This document shows, piece after piece, positions 18,103 through 27,091 of a DNA stretch of 64,000 nucleotides (positions within the stretch are counted from its first letter, which is position 1; each line of letters starts with the position of its first letter). Both the position numbers and the translations under genes were made by a program. Where the stretch lies: the NCBI RefSeq assembly GCF_004000905.1, contig NZ_BIMD01000017.1:1-64000 (forward strand). Direction: 5' to 3'. The notes under the pieces are model-generated. The model ran no database searches, was not told the DNA's origin, and saw nothing but the letters and a program-made list of their open reading frames with translations. This DNA comes from Paenibacillus humicus NBRC 102415. GTDB lineage: Bacteria > Bacillota > Bacilli > Paenibacillales > Paenibacillaceae.

Positions 18103-18420
18103 CTACAAGCTGAAGTCCACATGCTTTCCCTTGAACGGATGGACCCCTTCCGCCTGCGCTCCATCCTCTTTGCCGCCAGCCGGATTCCTTGCCGCCTTGT
18201 CACGGCCGGCTCTGTTCCCGGAGCTGTCCTTGCCCGTGCGCAGATTTCCCTTCGTTTCCACTTCTGTCGGACTGCTGCGGTTCTTTTCGCTCCGCTTGGC
18301 CGTGTCCTGCTCCTGAGAGCGGGCCTCTGCGGCAAGACGGCTCTGGTAATAGCCTTGCTGGGTTCCTGCCTCATGAACTTTCGGAACGGAAACCTGCAGG
18401 TCGACCGGTCGATACGTCAT
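18103..18420 (-). CDS. Small conserved flagellar-operon protein of unknown function
   Basis: A 105-residue hydrophilic protein, rich in K, R, E, Q, S and G, with no membrane segment. The N-terminus (MTYRPVDLQVSVPKVHEAG) and the C-terminus (HPFKGKHVDFSL) look conserved and structured, while the middle is disordered. It starts 9 bases after the fapA stop and lies between fapA and the SwrB-like gene, which supports a real gene of the fla/che operon. I do not recognise a function. The weak ribosome site (GGCGG) suggests coupling to fapA translation. Confidence 0.7.
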   Translation of the reverse strand: MTYRPVDLQVSVPKVHEAGTQQGYYQSRLAAEARSQEQDTAKRSEKNRSSPTEVETKGNLRTGKDSSGNRAGRDKAARNPAGGKEDGAQAEGVHPFKGKHVDFSL

Positions 18421-18429
18421 CAGCGCCGC

Positions 18430-19833
18430 CTACACGATGGAGCCCATCGTGATTTCCCCGTCGATGTAGCGGAAGCTGACACGAGAGGCGGGATCCTTGA
18501 TGAAACGGGTATACCTTCCGATTACGATCCGCGTCCCTCCATATACGGTTCCGGACACCTCGACCCGTGCCGTGCTGGAATCCTCCAGCGAACGCTCGAT
18601 CTCCAGCACCCGGTCGCGGACTTCGTCCAGCTCGGCCGATGTCTGCTTTTTGGTCGCTCCGAGCTTGATTCGCAGCGCGAGCTTATCCGGAGAAATCTGG
18701 CCGGTAGCAGCCAGCTGGTCGAGAAGAGCGAGTGCCTTCTCCGTTTTATCGAGCGCTTCTCCGTGCGTTTTCATTAGTTTGCGGAGATGGAGCAGTTCCT
18801 GCCGCAGTTCCGGCCTGACGCCGACTTCTATGGAAGTCGCCGTCGACATCCCGTTGCCGATCGTCCGGGCCTTGACCGCTTCGCCGGCTTGAACGGATCC
18901 GCCGACGATCAGCCCCTTCGCTCCAAGGCAAATGACATTCTCGCCCGCTTTCACCTGGGAGTGCATGATGCTCTGGCTGACCTGGACATCCTCGCCCGCC
19001 GATACGGTTCCATCCTGAACAAATGAGCAGCGGAGCGACTTGCCGCACTTGATGCTTCCTTTGTTGCCGGCCATGATGCCGCCCGTAATCTCGATCGATC
19101 CGTCCGACTCAAGCTCAGCGCCTTCCACGCCCCCGACGACCCGGATATCGCCGGCAGCCCTTACTTTGAAGCCGTTCAGCACGTTGCCGCGAATGACGAC
19201 GGTGCCGACGAAGTCGATATTGCCCGTTCGATAATCCACGTCTCCATTGACCTCGTAGACCGGGAACACGTTGATGGTTTCGCTGCCGGTCAGCGTGAAC
19301 ACCCCGTCGAGCGCGGCATACACCATCGTGCGCTCCGGATTGCACACCACATTTTTGCCGACCTTAAGGCGCATATCGCGGCCCCGCTTGCCCGCAACCG
19401 GCTCGCCGGCAACATTTATGCCGGCTTCTCCGTCGCCCGGCTCTATTTTGCGCGCGACCAGCTGCCCGCGCTGCACGTTGCGGATGCGGTTGACTTCCTT
19501 GAAATCCACCTTGCCGCTATCGTTCTCCTCCGGCTTGAAGCCGTCGCTCAAGTCGATTGCAAACATGACGCGGGCATCTGTGCCCTGCCTGGCAGGCAGC
19601 CCCTTGGCCACGACCGTTTCCTTGACGCTGCATGCCGCGGGATCGCCGGCGATCGCTTGCAGGGCTTCCGGCAGGATGCCATAGGAGATTCCGGCCTGCC
19701 GGACAAGCCGCTCCAGTTCTTGAGCCGTAACGGAAAAGTCGTCGTCGCAGCGTTGAAAATGAATGTAACCGGTCATTCGGTCAGGCGACAGGCTTACTTT
19801 GAGATAAGATTCCAAATCAAGCTGCTGGTTCAT
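18430..19833 (-). CDS. FapA-family (DUF342) protein
   Basis: A 467-residue protein of the DUF342/FapA family. The N-terminal domain covers about residues 1-170 (VVAKGLPARQGTDA, then INVAGEPVAGKRGRDM). The middle is a right-handed beta-helix made of short repeats with V, I and G (about 185-330: NIDFVGTVVIRGNVLNGFKV and following), and the C-terminus is a coiled coil (about 345-425) and a short tail. FapA-like proteins are polymer-forming or membrane-associated; the flagellar role is not known. It lies directly after sigD (13-base gap), as in many Paenibacillaceae and Clostridia. Confidence 0.85.
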   Translation of the reverse strand: MNQQLDLESYLKVSLSPDRMTGYIHFQRCDDDFSVTAQELERLVRQAGISYGILPEALQAIAGDPAACSVKETVVAKGLPARQGTDARVMFAIDLSDGFKPEENDSGKVDFKEVNRIRNVQRGQLVARKIEPGDGEAGINVAGEPVAGKRGRDMRLKVGKNVVCNPERTMVYAALDGVFTLTGSETINVFPVYEVNGDVDYRTGNIDFVGTVVIRGNVLNGFKVRAAGDIRVVGGVEGAELESDGSIEITGGIMAGNKGSIKCGKSLRCSFVQDGTVSAGEDVQVSQSIMHSQVKAGENVICLGAKGLIVGGSVQAGEAVKARTIGNGMSTATSIEVGVRPELRQELLHLRKLMKTHGEALDKTEKALALLDQLAATGQISPDKLALRIKLGATKKQTSAELDEVRDRVLEIERSLEDSSTARVEVSGTVYGGTRIVIGRYTRFIKDPASRVSFRYIDGEITMGSIV

Positions 19834-19846
19834 CGCTTTTCCTCCT

Positions 19847-20635
19847 TCAGGAGTTCTGCATCAGTTGATCTTTCTGCTTGGAAAGCGCTCCTCTCAGGCG
19901 AAGGATCGCCTTGGAATGAAGCTGAGAGATGCGAGAGGGGGACAGGGACATGACTTCGGCGATCTCGCTCAAGGAAAGCTCTTCATAATAGAAGAGAGAG
20001 ACGACGATCCGTTCTTTTTCCGTCAATCGCTCGATTCCTTTCACGAGGGATTCCTTGAGAAAAAATTCATGCACTTTATGGTCCGGATTTTTCGCTTTCT
20101 CGTCCACCAGCAAGGACATTCTTGTCTCGCTCTCCTCCTCGCGGATCGGATCCTCAAGGGAACAGACCGTCGTGACGGCGATTTCCTGCAGCATCGTCGT
20201 GAACTCCCTTTCCGATACTTGAAGATAAGTGCTGATTTCAGCATCGGACACGGACCGCAAATACTGCTGCTCCAGATGCTGATAGGCTTCCTCTATTCGC
20301 TTGGCCTTTTCGCGGACCGAACGGGGGACCCAGTCGCCTTGCCGGAGGCCGTCGATGATGGCCCCCCTGATGCGCCAGGAAGCGTAGGTTTCGAATTGAA
20401 GGCCTCGTTTGTAATCGAATTTATCGATCGCGTCAATCAGCCCCATCGCGCCGTTGCTCGCAAGATCGTCTTTGGATACATTTTTGGGCAGGCCGATCGC
20501 CATTCGGTTCGTCACGTAATCGACCAGCGGCAAATACTGCTCAATCAGAGCCTTCTTCGCGTCTATATCCTGCTCTTCCTTCCATTTCTCCCACATCGCC
20601 ATGTTGGACAAATGAGGCGCTTTCGGCTCTGTCAT
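19847..20635 (-). CDS. sigD: RNA polymerase sigma factor SigD/FliA (flagellar sigma-28)
   Basis: The sigma factor for late flagellar, chemotaxis and autolysin genes. The 262-residue protein has region 2 (LPLVDYVTNRMA, DLASNGAMGLIDAIDKFD, FETYASWRIRGAIIDGLR), region 3 (DWVPRSVREKAKRIEEAY) and region 4 with its helix-turn-helix (LSLSEIAEVMSLSPSRISQL). The ATG at 20635 has GGAGG 10 bases upstream; an upstream in-frame ATG has no good site. It is near the end of the fla/che operon as in B. subtilis, so its level depends on transcript completion. No anti-sigma flgM is in this window. Confidence 0.96.
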   Translation of the reverse strand: MTEPKAPHLSNMAMWEKWKEEQDIDAKKALIEQYLPLVDYVTNRMAIGLPKNVSKDDLASNGAMGLIDAIDKFDYKRGLQFETYASWRIRGAIIDGLRQGDWVPRSVREKAKRIEEAYQHLEQQYLRSVSDAEISTYLQVSEREFTTMLQEIAVTTVCSLEDPIREEESETRMSLLVDEKAKNPDHKVHEFFLKESLVKGIERLTEKERIVVSLFYYEELSLSEIAEVMSLSPSRISQLHSKAILRLRGALSKQKDQLMQNS

Positions 20636-20707
20636 GGCTTCCAAGCCTCCTTCAGGATTCACCTCGCGGTTATTCCAGCCGTTAGGATGCATGCCTGCAG
20701 CCTAATG

Positions 20708-21172
20708 CTACTGCTCTTCTTCTCTGCTAATATGACGGACAGCCTGTGCAAGCTCGTCCGGCTCCATGCCGGAAGGAACCGATTTCAGCCGGGCCGGCTG
20801 CAGCGGCTGGAAGCCGCTGTTCTGCTGCTCCGGAGCCAAGGAGGCGTCCACGCCTCCGGAGCCGTCCGGCTGCCTCGATCCTCCGGCAGGCGGCCGCAGG
20901 CCTTGAAGGAGCAGCTCGTTCAAATCCTCCCCATTCGCGGAAAGGTCCAGATGCTGCCCGGCTGCCGCTTCCTCCCCGACTTCCCGGTCGGGCTGAGGGA
21001 CGGTCTGCTTCAGCAGAACCCGCAATGCGTAACCGATCGCCCAGAAGGCCGCGGCAGCCGCCAGAGCCCGGGTCGCCGCGGCGTCGATCGGATTGCGTCC
21101 CAGGTTGATCGCCGCCGTCAGGACCGCTCCGAGCGCCGCCGACCATGCATTGATGCGCCATGTACCTATCAC
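20708..21172 (-). CDS. Small two-pass membrane protein of unknown function
   Basis: A 154-residue protein with two predicted membrane helices (about 10-24 and 32-53) and a disordered hydrophilic tail rich in Q, P and G that ends EPDELAQAVRHISREEEQ. The start is a GTG (21172) two bases after the cheD stop, with AAAGGAG 8 bases upstream, which argues for a coupled, genuine gene. It sits between cheD and sigD. I do not recognise the family; a flagellar or membrane-signalling role is suggested only by context. Confidence 0.65.
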   Translation of the reverse strand: MIGTWRINAWSAALGAVLTAAINLGRNPIDAAATRALAAAAAFWAIGYALRVLLKQTVPQPDREVGEEAAAGQHLDLSANGEDLNELLLQGLRPPAGGSRQPDGSGGVDASLAPEQQNSGFQPLQPARLKSVPSGMEPDELAQAVRHISREEEQ

Positions 21173-21174
21173 GC

Positions 21175-21669
21175 CTACAACTCCTTTGTGCCCTGCTGGA
21201 CGGAGCGAACATGCAGGATGCCCGTGCCCGAATCCAGCTCGATCGTTCTGCCGTAGCTGCCGCCCGTATCCTCGGCGAGGATGGGAATGCCGTAGCTGGC
21301 AAGGACGGCCGTGCAGCTTTCCACATTGCGGGGGCCGATCCGCAGCGAATCATTGGCCGACAAGGCCGCGAACATTTGGGCGCCGCCGGCCATCTTGGCC
21401 GACAGACGGCCAAGGCGGGCACCCGCCTTCTGCATTTCTTCAATCAACAAGGGAAGAGCGGTGTCGGCGTATTTGGCCCGGTTGAAATCCGCTTCCCTGG
21501 CGATCGAGGAATTCGGGAGCATGACATGGGCCATTCCGCCGATCCTCTTCTCTGCATCGTACAACGTCAGCCCGACGCAGGAGCCGAGTCCCGTCGTACG
21601 GATGGCGCTGCCGTCGAGAGCGATATTGAGATCGGCCATTCCGACTTTCACGACTTGCTGCTGGATCAT
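21175..21669 (-). CDS. cheD: Chemoreceptor glutamine deamidase CheD
   Basis: CheD deamidates glutamines on chemoreceptors and also stimulates the CheC phosphatase. The 164-residue protein has the TTGLGSCVGLTLYD block with catalytic Cys31 and the following MAHVMLP block with His48. The ATG overlaps the cheC stop by 4 bases, which fits the known CheC-CheD partnership. Confidence 0.95.
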   Translation of the reverse strand: MIQQQVVKVGMADLNIALDGSAIRTTGLGSCVGLTLYDAEKRIGGMAHVMLPNSSIAREADFNRAKYADTALPLLIEEMQKAGARLGRLSAKMAGGAQMFAALSANDSLRIGPRNVESCTAVLASYGIPILAEDTGGSYGRTIELDSGTGILHVRSVQQGTKEL

Positions 21670-22295
21670 TCGAGCGGCACTCCTAGCGAGCGGAAGATAG
21701 TGGAGAACGATTCCGGGTCCGGAATCAGGAAGAACTGGCCATCCAGAACTTCCCCTCCGTCAAGAAATTTGGTCTCGATCAGCAGCGCTGTGTCGCCCAT
21801 TTCTCCGTATTGCATAAGCCCGTACACGAGAACGGCTCCCGCCATGTCCATCGCTACGGCAGGTACGCTGGGCGCCAGGCTCAGCTTGGTGAGATCGGCC
21901 AGCGAAGATAAATAGGAGCCTGCGAGAATATTGCCGATCTCTCCGATGGCGGACAATTCCATATCCGAGTATTCGAGATCCTCTTCGACCTCCATCGCCG
22001 CAAGCCTGCGGAGCATCTTCTTGGCCGCGACCGGATTCATCAGAAAGAACAGATTGCCGGGAGCCTCCCCTTCCACGCGGAGAAACACCGCCATGACCAG
22101 CTCCTCGGCGCCTCCGGCCCGTTCCGCGACTTCCTCGAACGGCACCAGGCTCACCTTCGGCACGGCCATGTCGACCGGCTTGTTCAGCAAAGTGGACAGA
22201 GCCGTTGCCGCGTTGCCGGAGCCGATGTTGCCGACTTCCTTCAGGACATCCAGTTCGAAGTCGGCCAGCTTGTCGAGTGTGCTCAAATCGGTCAA
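21666..22295 (-). CDS. cheC: CheY-P phosphatase CheC
   Basis: CheC removes phosphate from CheY-P in adaptation and forms a complex with CheD. The 209-residue protein has two phosphatase motifs, each of ExxN type: LKEVGNIGSGNAATALS near residue 20 and ELSAIGEIGNILAGSYLSS near residue 120. It overlaps cheW and cheD by 4 bases each. FliY at 34490 carries a second CheC-type domain set. Confidence 0.95.
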   Translation of the reverse strand: MTDLSTLDKLADFELDVLKEVGNIGSGNAATALSTLLNKPVDMAVPKVSLVPFEEVAERAGGAEELVMAVFLRVEGEAPGNLFFLMNPVAAKKMLRRLAAMEVEEDLEYSDMELSAIGEIGNILAGSYLSSLADLTKLSLAPSVPAVAMDMAGAVLVYGLMQYGEMGDTALLIETKFLDGGEVLDGQFFLIPDPESFSTIFRSLGVPLE

Positions 22296-22753
22296 GCCTC
22301 CATTTGCTCCAGCTGCACGATTTCGTTCTTGTTCAGCACTTCCGACAGGTTGAGCATGACGAGAAGCCTGCCCTGAGGCGTCTTGGCGATTCCGCGCAAA
22401 TACTTGGCCTGGATGCCGCCGACGACTTCAGGCGGAAGGTCGATGTTGTCGGTGTTGATGTCCGTCACGTCGTTGGCGCGATCGACGACGAATCCGACCT
22501 CCAGCTCTCCGGAGCGCACGATGATGATGCGGGTCTGGTCCGTCGATTCCGTCTCCTCCAGCCCGAAGCGGCCCCGAAGATCGATGACCGGAACGACGAC
22601 GCCGCGCAGGTTGACGACTCCCTTCACGAAGGCAGGCGTCTTGGGCACGCGAGTGACCGGCATGAGCCTTTCCACCGTCTTCACTTTATCGACCTCGATG
22701 CCGTATTCTTCTTCTCCCAGCGCAAACACGATTACTTTCAGTTCTTCTCCCAT
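22292..22753 (-). CDS. cheW: Chemotaxis coupling protein CheW
   Basis: CheW links receptors to the CheA kinase. The 153-residue protein begins MGEELKVIVFALGEEEYGIE and contains VKGVVNLRGVVVPVIDLR, the typical CheW core. The ATG at 22753 has GGAGGAGG 9 bases upstream. It follows cheA and overlaps cheC by 4 bases. Confidence 0.96.
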   Translation of the reverse strand: MGEELKVIVFALGEEEYGIEVDKVKTVERLMPVTRVPKTPAFVKGVVNLRGVVVPVIDLRGRFGLEETESTDQTRIIIVRSGELEVGFVVDRANDVTDINTDNIDLPPEVVGGIQAKYLRGIAKTPQGRLLVMLNLSEVLNKNEIVQLEQMEA

Positions 22754-22776
22754 ATCCGTTTGCCTCCTCCGATAGA

Positions 22777-24831
22777 TTATTTGAACAGGGCGTTCGGATC
22801 GATGATGAGGGCGACCTGGCCATCGCCGAGAATGGTCGCTCCGGATACGGCCGGAATCTGGCCGAGATAACCGCCCATCGACTTCAGCACGATCTCGCTC
22901 TGGCCGATGAAGTCGTCCACGATGACTGCCGCCCATTTGTCGCCTTTGCGGATGACAAGATACTCGCTCTCCAGCTCTTCTTCTTCGTTGAAGTCGGCTG
23001 TTTCGAGCACACTGCCGAGAGATACGAGCGGAATGACCGCATTGCGGTATGTAATCATCCGGCTGCCATGCACGTTCAGGATGCTGTCCCGGCTGAGAAT
23101 GCCGGTCTCCACGATGGAAGAAAGCGGAATGGCGTATTTCTCCGAGCCGAGCTTGATCAGCATCGCGGTGATGATCGACAACGTGAGCGGAAGCTGGATG
23201 CTGAATTTGGAGCCGATGCCGGCCTTGGATTCGACCGATACGTTGCCGCCCAAGGAAAGGATTTTCGAGCGGACGACGTCGAGTCCGACCCCGCGTCCCG
23301 AAATGTCCGAAATCGTATCCGCCGTGCTGAAGCCGGGCGCGAAGATCAGGTTGTTGATTTCGTCCTGTGTCATCCGCGCCGCTTCCTGCGCGCTGAGCAC
23401 CCCGTTCTCGACAGCCTTGGCCTTGACCTTCTCGGAGTTGATGCCCCTTCCGTCTTCCTCCACCTCGATAAAGACGTGGTTGCCGCTATGATAAGCCCGC
23501 AGGAATATCGTGCCGGTCTCCGGCTTGCCTGCTTCCAGGCGGCCATCCGTCGTTTCCAGGCCATGGTCGAGGGAGTTGCGGAGCAGATGGACGAGAGGAT
23601 CGCCGATCTCGTCGATGACCGTCCGGTCCAGCTCGGTGTCGGCGCCGACGATGACGAGATCAACCTTTTTATTCAGGTTTTTGGCCAGATCCCGCACCAT
23701 GCGGGGGAACCGGTTGAAGACGGAATCGATCGGAACCATGCGGAGCTTGAGCACGATGTTCTGCAGATCGCCGCTGATGCGGGATAGATGCTCGACCGTT
23801 TCGCTCAGCTCCGTGCGCCCGATCTCGGAAGCGAGCTGCTCCAGCCGGACCCGGTCGATCAGCAGCTCGCTGAACAGGTTCATCAGCGAATCCAGCCGGT
23901 CGATGTCCACCCGAATCGTCCGCGATGCGGCCGGAGCAGCCGGAGCCGATGCAGCCGCCGTCTGCCGCTTGGCTTCCGCGGCTGCGGAAGACGCGGCTTG
24001 AACGTCCGCCGTCCTTGCTTCCGCCGCTTTTACGGCTTCAGGAATTTCAGGATGGGCCAGCGCTTCCAGAGCGGCTTCGTCCAGAAGGCTGGCGGCGGCT
24101 GCGGCAATTTCGGAAATGTTGCCGGCTCCTTCCGCAATGGCCTGCTCGTCGGAGGCTGTTACGAGAATGACGGTGAAGGACTTGTCGAACTTTTCCTGCT
24201 CGAGATCCGTCACCGAAGGAATCGATTTGATGACTTCGCCGTGCTGTTCCAAGAAATTGAAGACCATATAGGATCGCGCTGCCTTGAGCACGCAGGAATC
24301 CTCCAGCTCGATATCGAGCCGCACGGCTTTAAGCCCGCTTTCGACCGACTGCTTGAGCACCGACAGCTGGAATTCGTCCAGATCGGCGGAGGCTCCGTTC
24401 TCATTCTTGGCAGCGGCTTGAGTTCCCGCCGCCGCGTCCTTGGCCAGATAACTGCCGTCGACGATGGATTTCAGGGAGGACAGCAGCTCCGCGACATCGG
24501 CTTTGCCGGCCCCTCCAGCCGTAATGTCGGCAACCATCGTCTCCAGAGCGTCCAACCCTTTGAAGAGCACATCGAAGATGAAAGCGTCCATCGTCAGCTT
24601 GCCGTTGCGGACAAGATCGAGGACATTCTCCATCTCGTGGGTGAGGGAAGCGAGATCCTCGAATCCCATCGTCGCCGACATTCCTTTCAGCGTATGGGCC
24701 GAGCGGAAGATGATCTGGACAATGCCGATGTCGGCCGGATCGCTTTCGAGCTTCAGGAGATTTTCATTGAGTGCTTGAAGATGATCATTGGATTCATCGA
24801 TAAACATAGACAGATAAGCGTTCATATCCAT
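22777..24831 (-). CDS. cheA: Chemotaxis histidine kinase CheA
   Basis: The central chemotaxis kinase, which phosphorylates CheY and CheB. The 684-residue protein has a P1 Hpt domain with RSAHTLKGMSATMGFEDL (phosphoacceptor His46), a P2 docking domain (about 140-235), a low-complexity Ala-rich linker, a P3 dimerisation domain (about 300-370), a P4 kinase domain with HLLRNSLDHGLE and DISGRGVGLDVVRSKI, and a C-terminal CheW-like P5. All catalytic boxes look intact. It lies between cheB and cheW. Confidence 0.97.
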   Translation of the reverse strand: MDMNAYLSMFIDESNDHLQALNENLLKLESDPADIGIVQIIFRSAHTLKGMSATMGFEDLASLTHEMENVLDLVRNGKLTMDAFIFDVLFKGLDALETMVADITAGGAGKADVAELLSSLKSIVDGSYLAKDAAAGTQAAAKNENGASADLDEFQLSVLKQSVESGLKAVRLDIELEDSCVLKAARSYMVFNFLEQHGEVIKSIPSVTDLEQEKFDKSFTVILVTASDEQAIAEGAGNISEIAAAAASLLDEAALEALAHPEIPEAVKAAEARTADVQAASSAAAEAKRQTAAASAPAAPAASRTIRVDIDRLDSLMNLFSELLIDRVRLEQLASEIGRTELSETVEHLSRISGDLQNIVLKLRMVPIDSVFNRFPRMVRDLAKNLNKKVDLVIVGADTELDRTVIDEIGDPLVHLLRNSLDHGLETTDGRLEAGKPETGTIFLRAYHSGNHVFIEVEEDGRGINSEKVKAKAVENGVLSAQEAARMTQDEINNLIFAPGFSTADTISDISGRGVGLDVVRSKILSLGGNVSVESKAGIGSKFSIQLPLTLSIITAMLIKLGSEKYAIPLSSIVETGILSRDSILNVHGSRMITYRNAVIPLVSLGSVLETADFNEEEELESEYLVIRKGDKWAAVIVDDFIGQSEIVLKSMGGYLGQIPAVSGATILGDGQVALIIDPNALFK

Positions 24832-24869
24832 TACAGGTCCACCTCCTGAACTAAGTTTGCTGTCCTGCC

Positions 24870-26192
24870 CTACCGGCAGCGCCGGGCAAGCTCTCCTGCA
24901 ATTTGGAAAAGCGGCAGCACCGTCTGCGAGCCTCCGAGCTCAACCGCGCTGCGAGGCATTCCGTACACCACGCAGGTTTCCTCCGACTCTGTGATCGTGC
25001 TGGCCGCACCGCTCTCCCGGAGCTCCAGCATGCCTTTGGCTCCGTCGCTGCCCATTCCGGTAAGAAGAACGCAATGGCGCTCCAGCTCCGCATAGGGAAC
25101 GATGGAGCGGAACAGCACGTCCACCGAAGGACGGTGCCCGCTGACTGCCGGCGATTGGGTCAGCCGGATCCGGTAGCCGGATCCGTCCTTCTCGAGCTCC
25201 ATATGGCTTCCGCCGGGGGCGATGTAGACACGGCCGGCAAGGACGCGCTCGCCCTGCTCCGCTTCCGTCACCTCGATCATGCTGCCTGCTTCAAGCCGTT
25301 TGGCCAGCGATGCCGTGAAGCGGGGAGGCATATGCTGGACGACCAGCACCGGAGCCGGCAAGCTTGCCGGCAGCGAGCCGATCACTTCGCTGAGCGCTCG
25401 CGGGCCGCCGGTCGATGTGCCGATGGCGACAATCTGCGTCCACTTTTCTCTGGAAGCCAGAGATTTGTGGGCCGATTCCTCGGCTGATACAGGCGGAATG
25501 GAAGCCGGCCCCGTCTTCGCAGGCCGCGAGGCGCCTGAAGCCGGCCGTGCGGCCCGCTCCTTGGAGAGAGGAGCTTCGCTGGGACTTGCTGATCTGCGCT
25601 TGGCATCCGCAACGGGAGGAATCCGCGTCTTGCGCGTCTCGCCCGGCATCTCGCGGGCTGCGCTGCGCGGGCCTGGAGCGGATGCAGGCTTCGCCTGGCC
25701 GGCGGCTTCGCCTGCCTGCTTGCGTGCAGGCAGCTCCTTCTTCCCTGCCGCCTCCCGCGCCGGAAGGCGAGGATGGATGAGCCGGCCTCGGAATTGAAGG
25801 GCGGTATGCAGCTTCTCCCTCAGCAGGCGTCCGATCGTCTCAATCTCCCCTGGCGGCGAAGCCGGAGAAGGCTTGCGGATGAAATCGAATGCTCCCTGCT
25901 GCAGCGCGGCGATCGTGAGCGAAGTATGCTCCTCGCTGATGCCGGAGAACATGATCACCGGAAGCGGACGGCTCTCCATGACCGCCACGAGAGCTTCGAG
26001 TCCGTTCATCTCGGGCATCTCCAGATCCATTGTCATGGCATCGGGCGCGAGAAGCCTTGCGGCCTCCAGCGCTTCCTTGCCTGTCGCCGCCGTCCCGGCC
26101 ACCTCAAAAGCCGGGTCCTTCAGGATCAAATCCCGAATTATGGCGCGCATGAAGGCGGAATCGTCCACGATCAAAATACGGAACTTCTCCAT
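24870..26192 (-). CDS. cheB: Chemotaxis response regulator methylesterase CheB
   Basis: CheB removes methyl groups from receptors and deamidates them in adaptation. The 440-residue protein has an N-terminal receiver (ILIVDDSAFMRAI; phosphoacceptor Asp56 in MTMDLEMPEMNG), a long basic/Ala-Pro linker (about 150-245) and the esterase domain with IGTSTGGPRAL, VQHMPPRFTASLAKRL and MGSDGAKGMLELRE. The linker is much longer than usual, making the protein about 80 residues longer than typical CheB. The ATG at 26192 has GGGAGAG 8 bases upstream. The partner methyltransferase CheR is not in this window. Confidence 0.96.
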   Translation of the reverse strand: MEKFRILIVDDSAFMRAIIRDLILKDPAFEVAGTAATGKEALEAARLLAPDAMTMDLEMPEMNGLEALVAVMESRPLPVIMFSGISEEHTSLTIAALQQGAFDFIRKPSPASPPGEIETIGRLLREKLHTALQFRGRLIHPRLPAREAAGKKELPARKQAGEAAGQAKPASAPGPRSAAREMPGETRKTRIPPVADAKRRSASPSEAPLSKERAARPASGASRPAKTGPASIPPVSAEESAHKSLASREKWTQIVAIGTSTGGPRALSEVIGSLPASLPAPVLVVQHMPPRFTASLAKRLEAGSMIEVTEAEQGERVLAGRVYIAPGGSHMELEKDGSGYRIRLTQSPAVSGHRPSVDVLFRSIVPYAELERHCVLLTGMGSDGAKGMLELRESGAASTITESEETCVVYGMPRSAVELGGSQTVLPLFQIAGELARRCR

Positions 26193-26221
26193 CTCCTCAT
26201 CTCTCCCATCTAAGCCAAAGG

Positions 26222-27091
26222 TTAACGTTTCCGACTGAACCACTGCTGTAGAATACCTTTGACGCTGCGATGAGGAAGACTGTCTGCCGGCAAATCGAGG
26301 TATTGCCTGGCGATCTGCATGATGCTTCTTGCCGCGTCCGAATCCGGATAAGCAATGAGAAACGGCTTCTGCGTACGGACCGCTTTGCCCACCTTGCCGT
26401 CGTCCGCGACGTAGCCGCCGTAAGGAAGGCGGATGCCGAGAAAGCGGTCTGCCGCCATGTCCATCTTGGCCGCCGTATGGCGCCCTTCCTGCTCATCGAA
26501 GGCACGATTGACGACTACCCGGAACCGCGTATCCGGCATGCTTCCCGAAACCATCTTGACGAGCGCGTAAGCATCCGTGATGGATGTCGGCTCGGGAGTC
26601 GTCACGACGAAGGTTTCGTGGGCCGCCTGGATGAAACGTTCCGACTCCCGTGTCAATCCCGCTCCGGTATCGAACAGGATGAAGTCATATTCTCCCTGGA
26701 GCATGCCGAGCTGCTCGTCCGCTTCCTGAAGCTGCCGATCCGTAAGATGAAGCAGCTCCCGGAATCCGGACCCGCCGGCTACGAAATGCAGCCCGGACGG
26801 TCCCAGCTGGATGATGTCGCGGATGCTTTTGGCGCCGGTGAACAGATGATAGAGAGAGTATGGCGCCGGAATGCCCATCAGCACGTCCAGATTGGCCATG
26901 CCGATATCCGCGTCGATGACGAGCACTTTTCGGCCCAGAGACTGCAGCGCGAGTCCGAAATTCAGACTGAAGTTGGACTTACCGACTCCGCCCTTCCCGC
27001 TCGTCACCGTCAGCAGCCGCGCGTTCTTTTCCATCTGCCCGCCCGTCCGCTCCTTGATCAGGTTGCGAAGCGCCTGGGCCTGGTCACTCAT
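26222..27091 (-). CDS. flhG: Flagellum site-determining ATPase FlhG (MinD/YlxH family)
   Basis: A ParA/MinD-type ATPase that works with FlhF to set flagellar position and number. The 289-residue protein has the deviant Walker A SGKGGVGKSNFSLN, LVIDADIGMANLDVLMG and FDTGAGLTRESERF. The N-terminal residues (AQALRNLIKER) fit the FlhF-activating helix. It overlaps the end of flhF by 8 bases. The start of its neighbour cheB lies about 30 bases downstream. Confidence 0.95.
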   Translation of the reverse strand: MSDQAQALRNLIKERTGGQMEKNARLLTVTSGKGGVGKSNFSLNFGLALQSLGRKVLVIDADIGMANLDVLMGIPAPYSLYHLFTGAKSIRDIIQLGPSGLHFVAGGSGFRELLHLTDRQLQEADEQLGMLQGEYDFILFDTGAGLTRESERFIQAAHETFVVTTPEPTSITDAYALVKMVSGSMPDTRFRVVVNRAFDEQEGRHTAAKMDMAADRFLGIRLPYGGYVADDGKVGKAVRTQKPFLIAYPDSDAARSIMQIARQYLDLPADSLPHRSVKGILQQWFSRKR

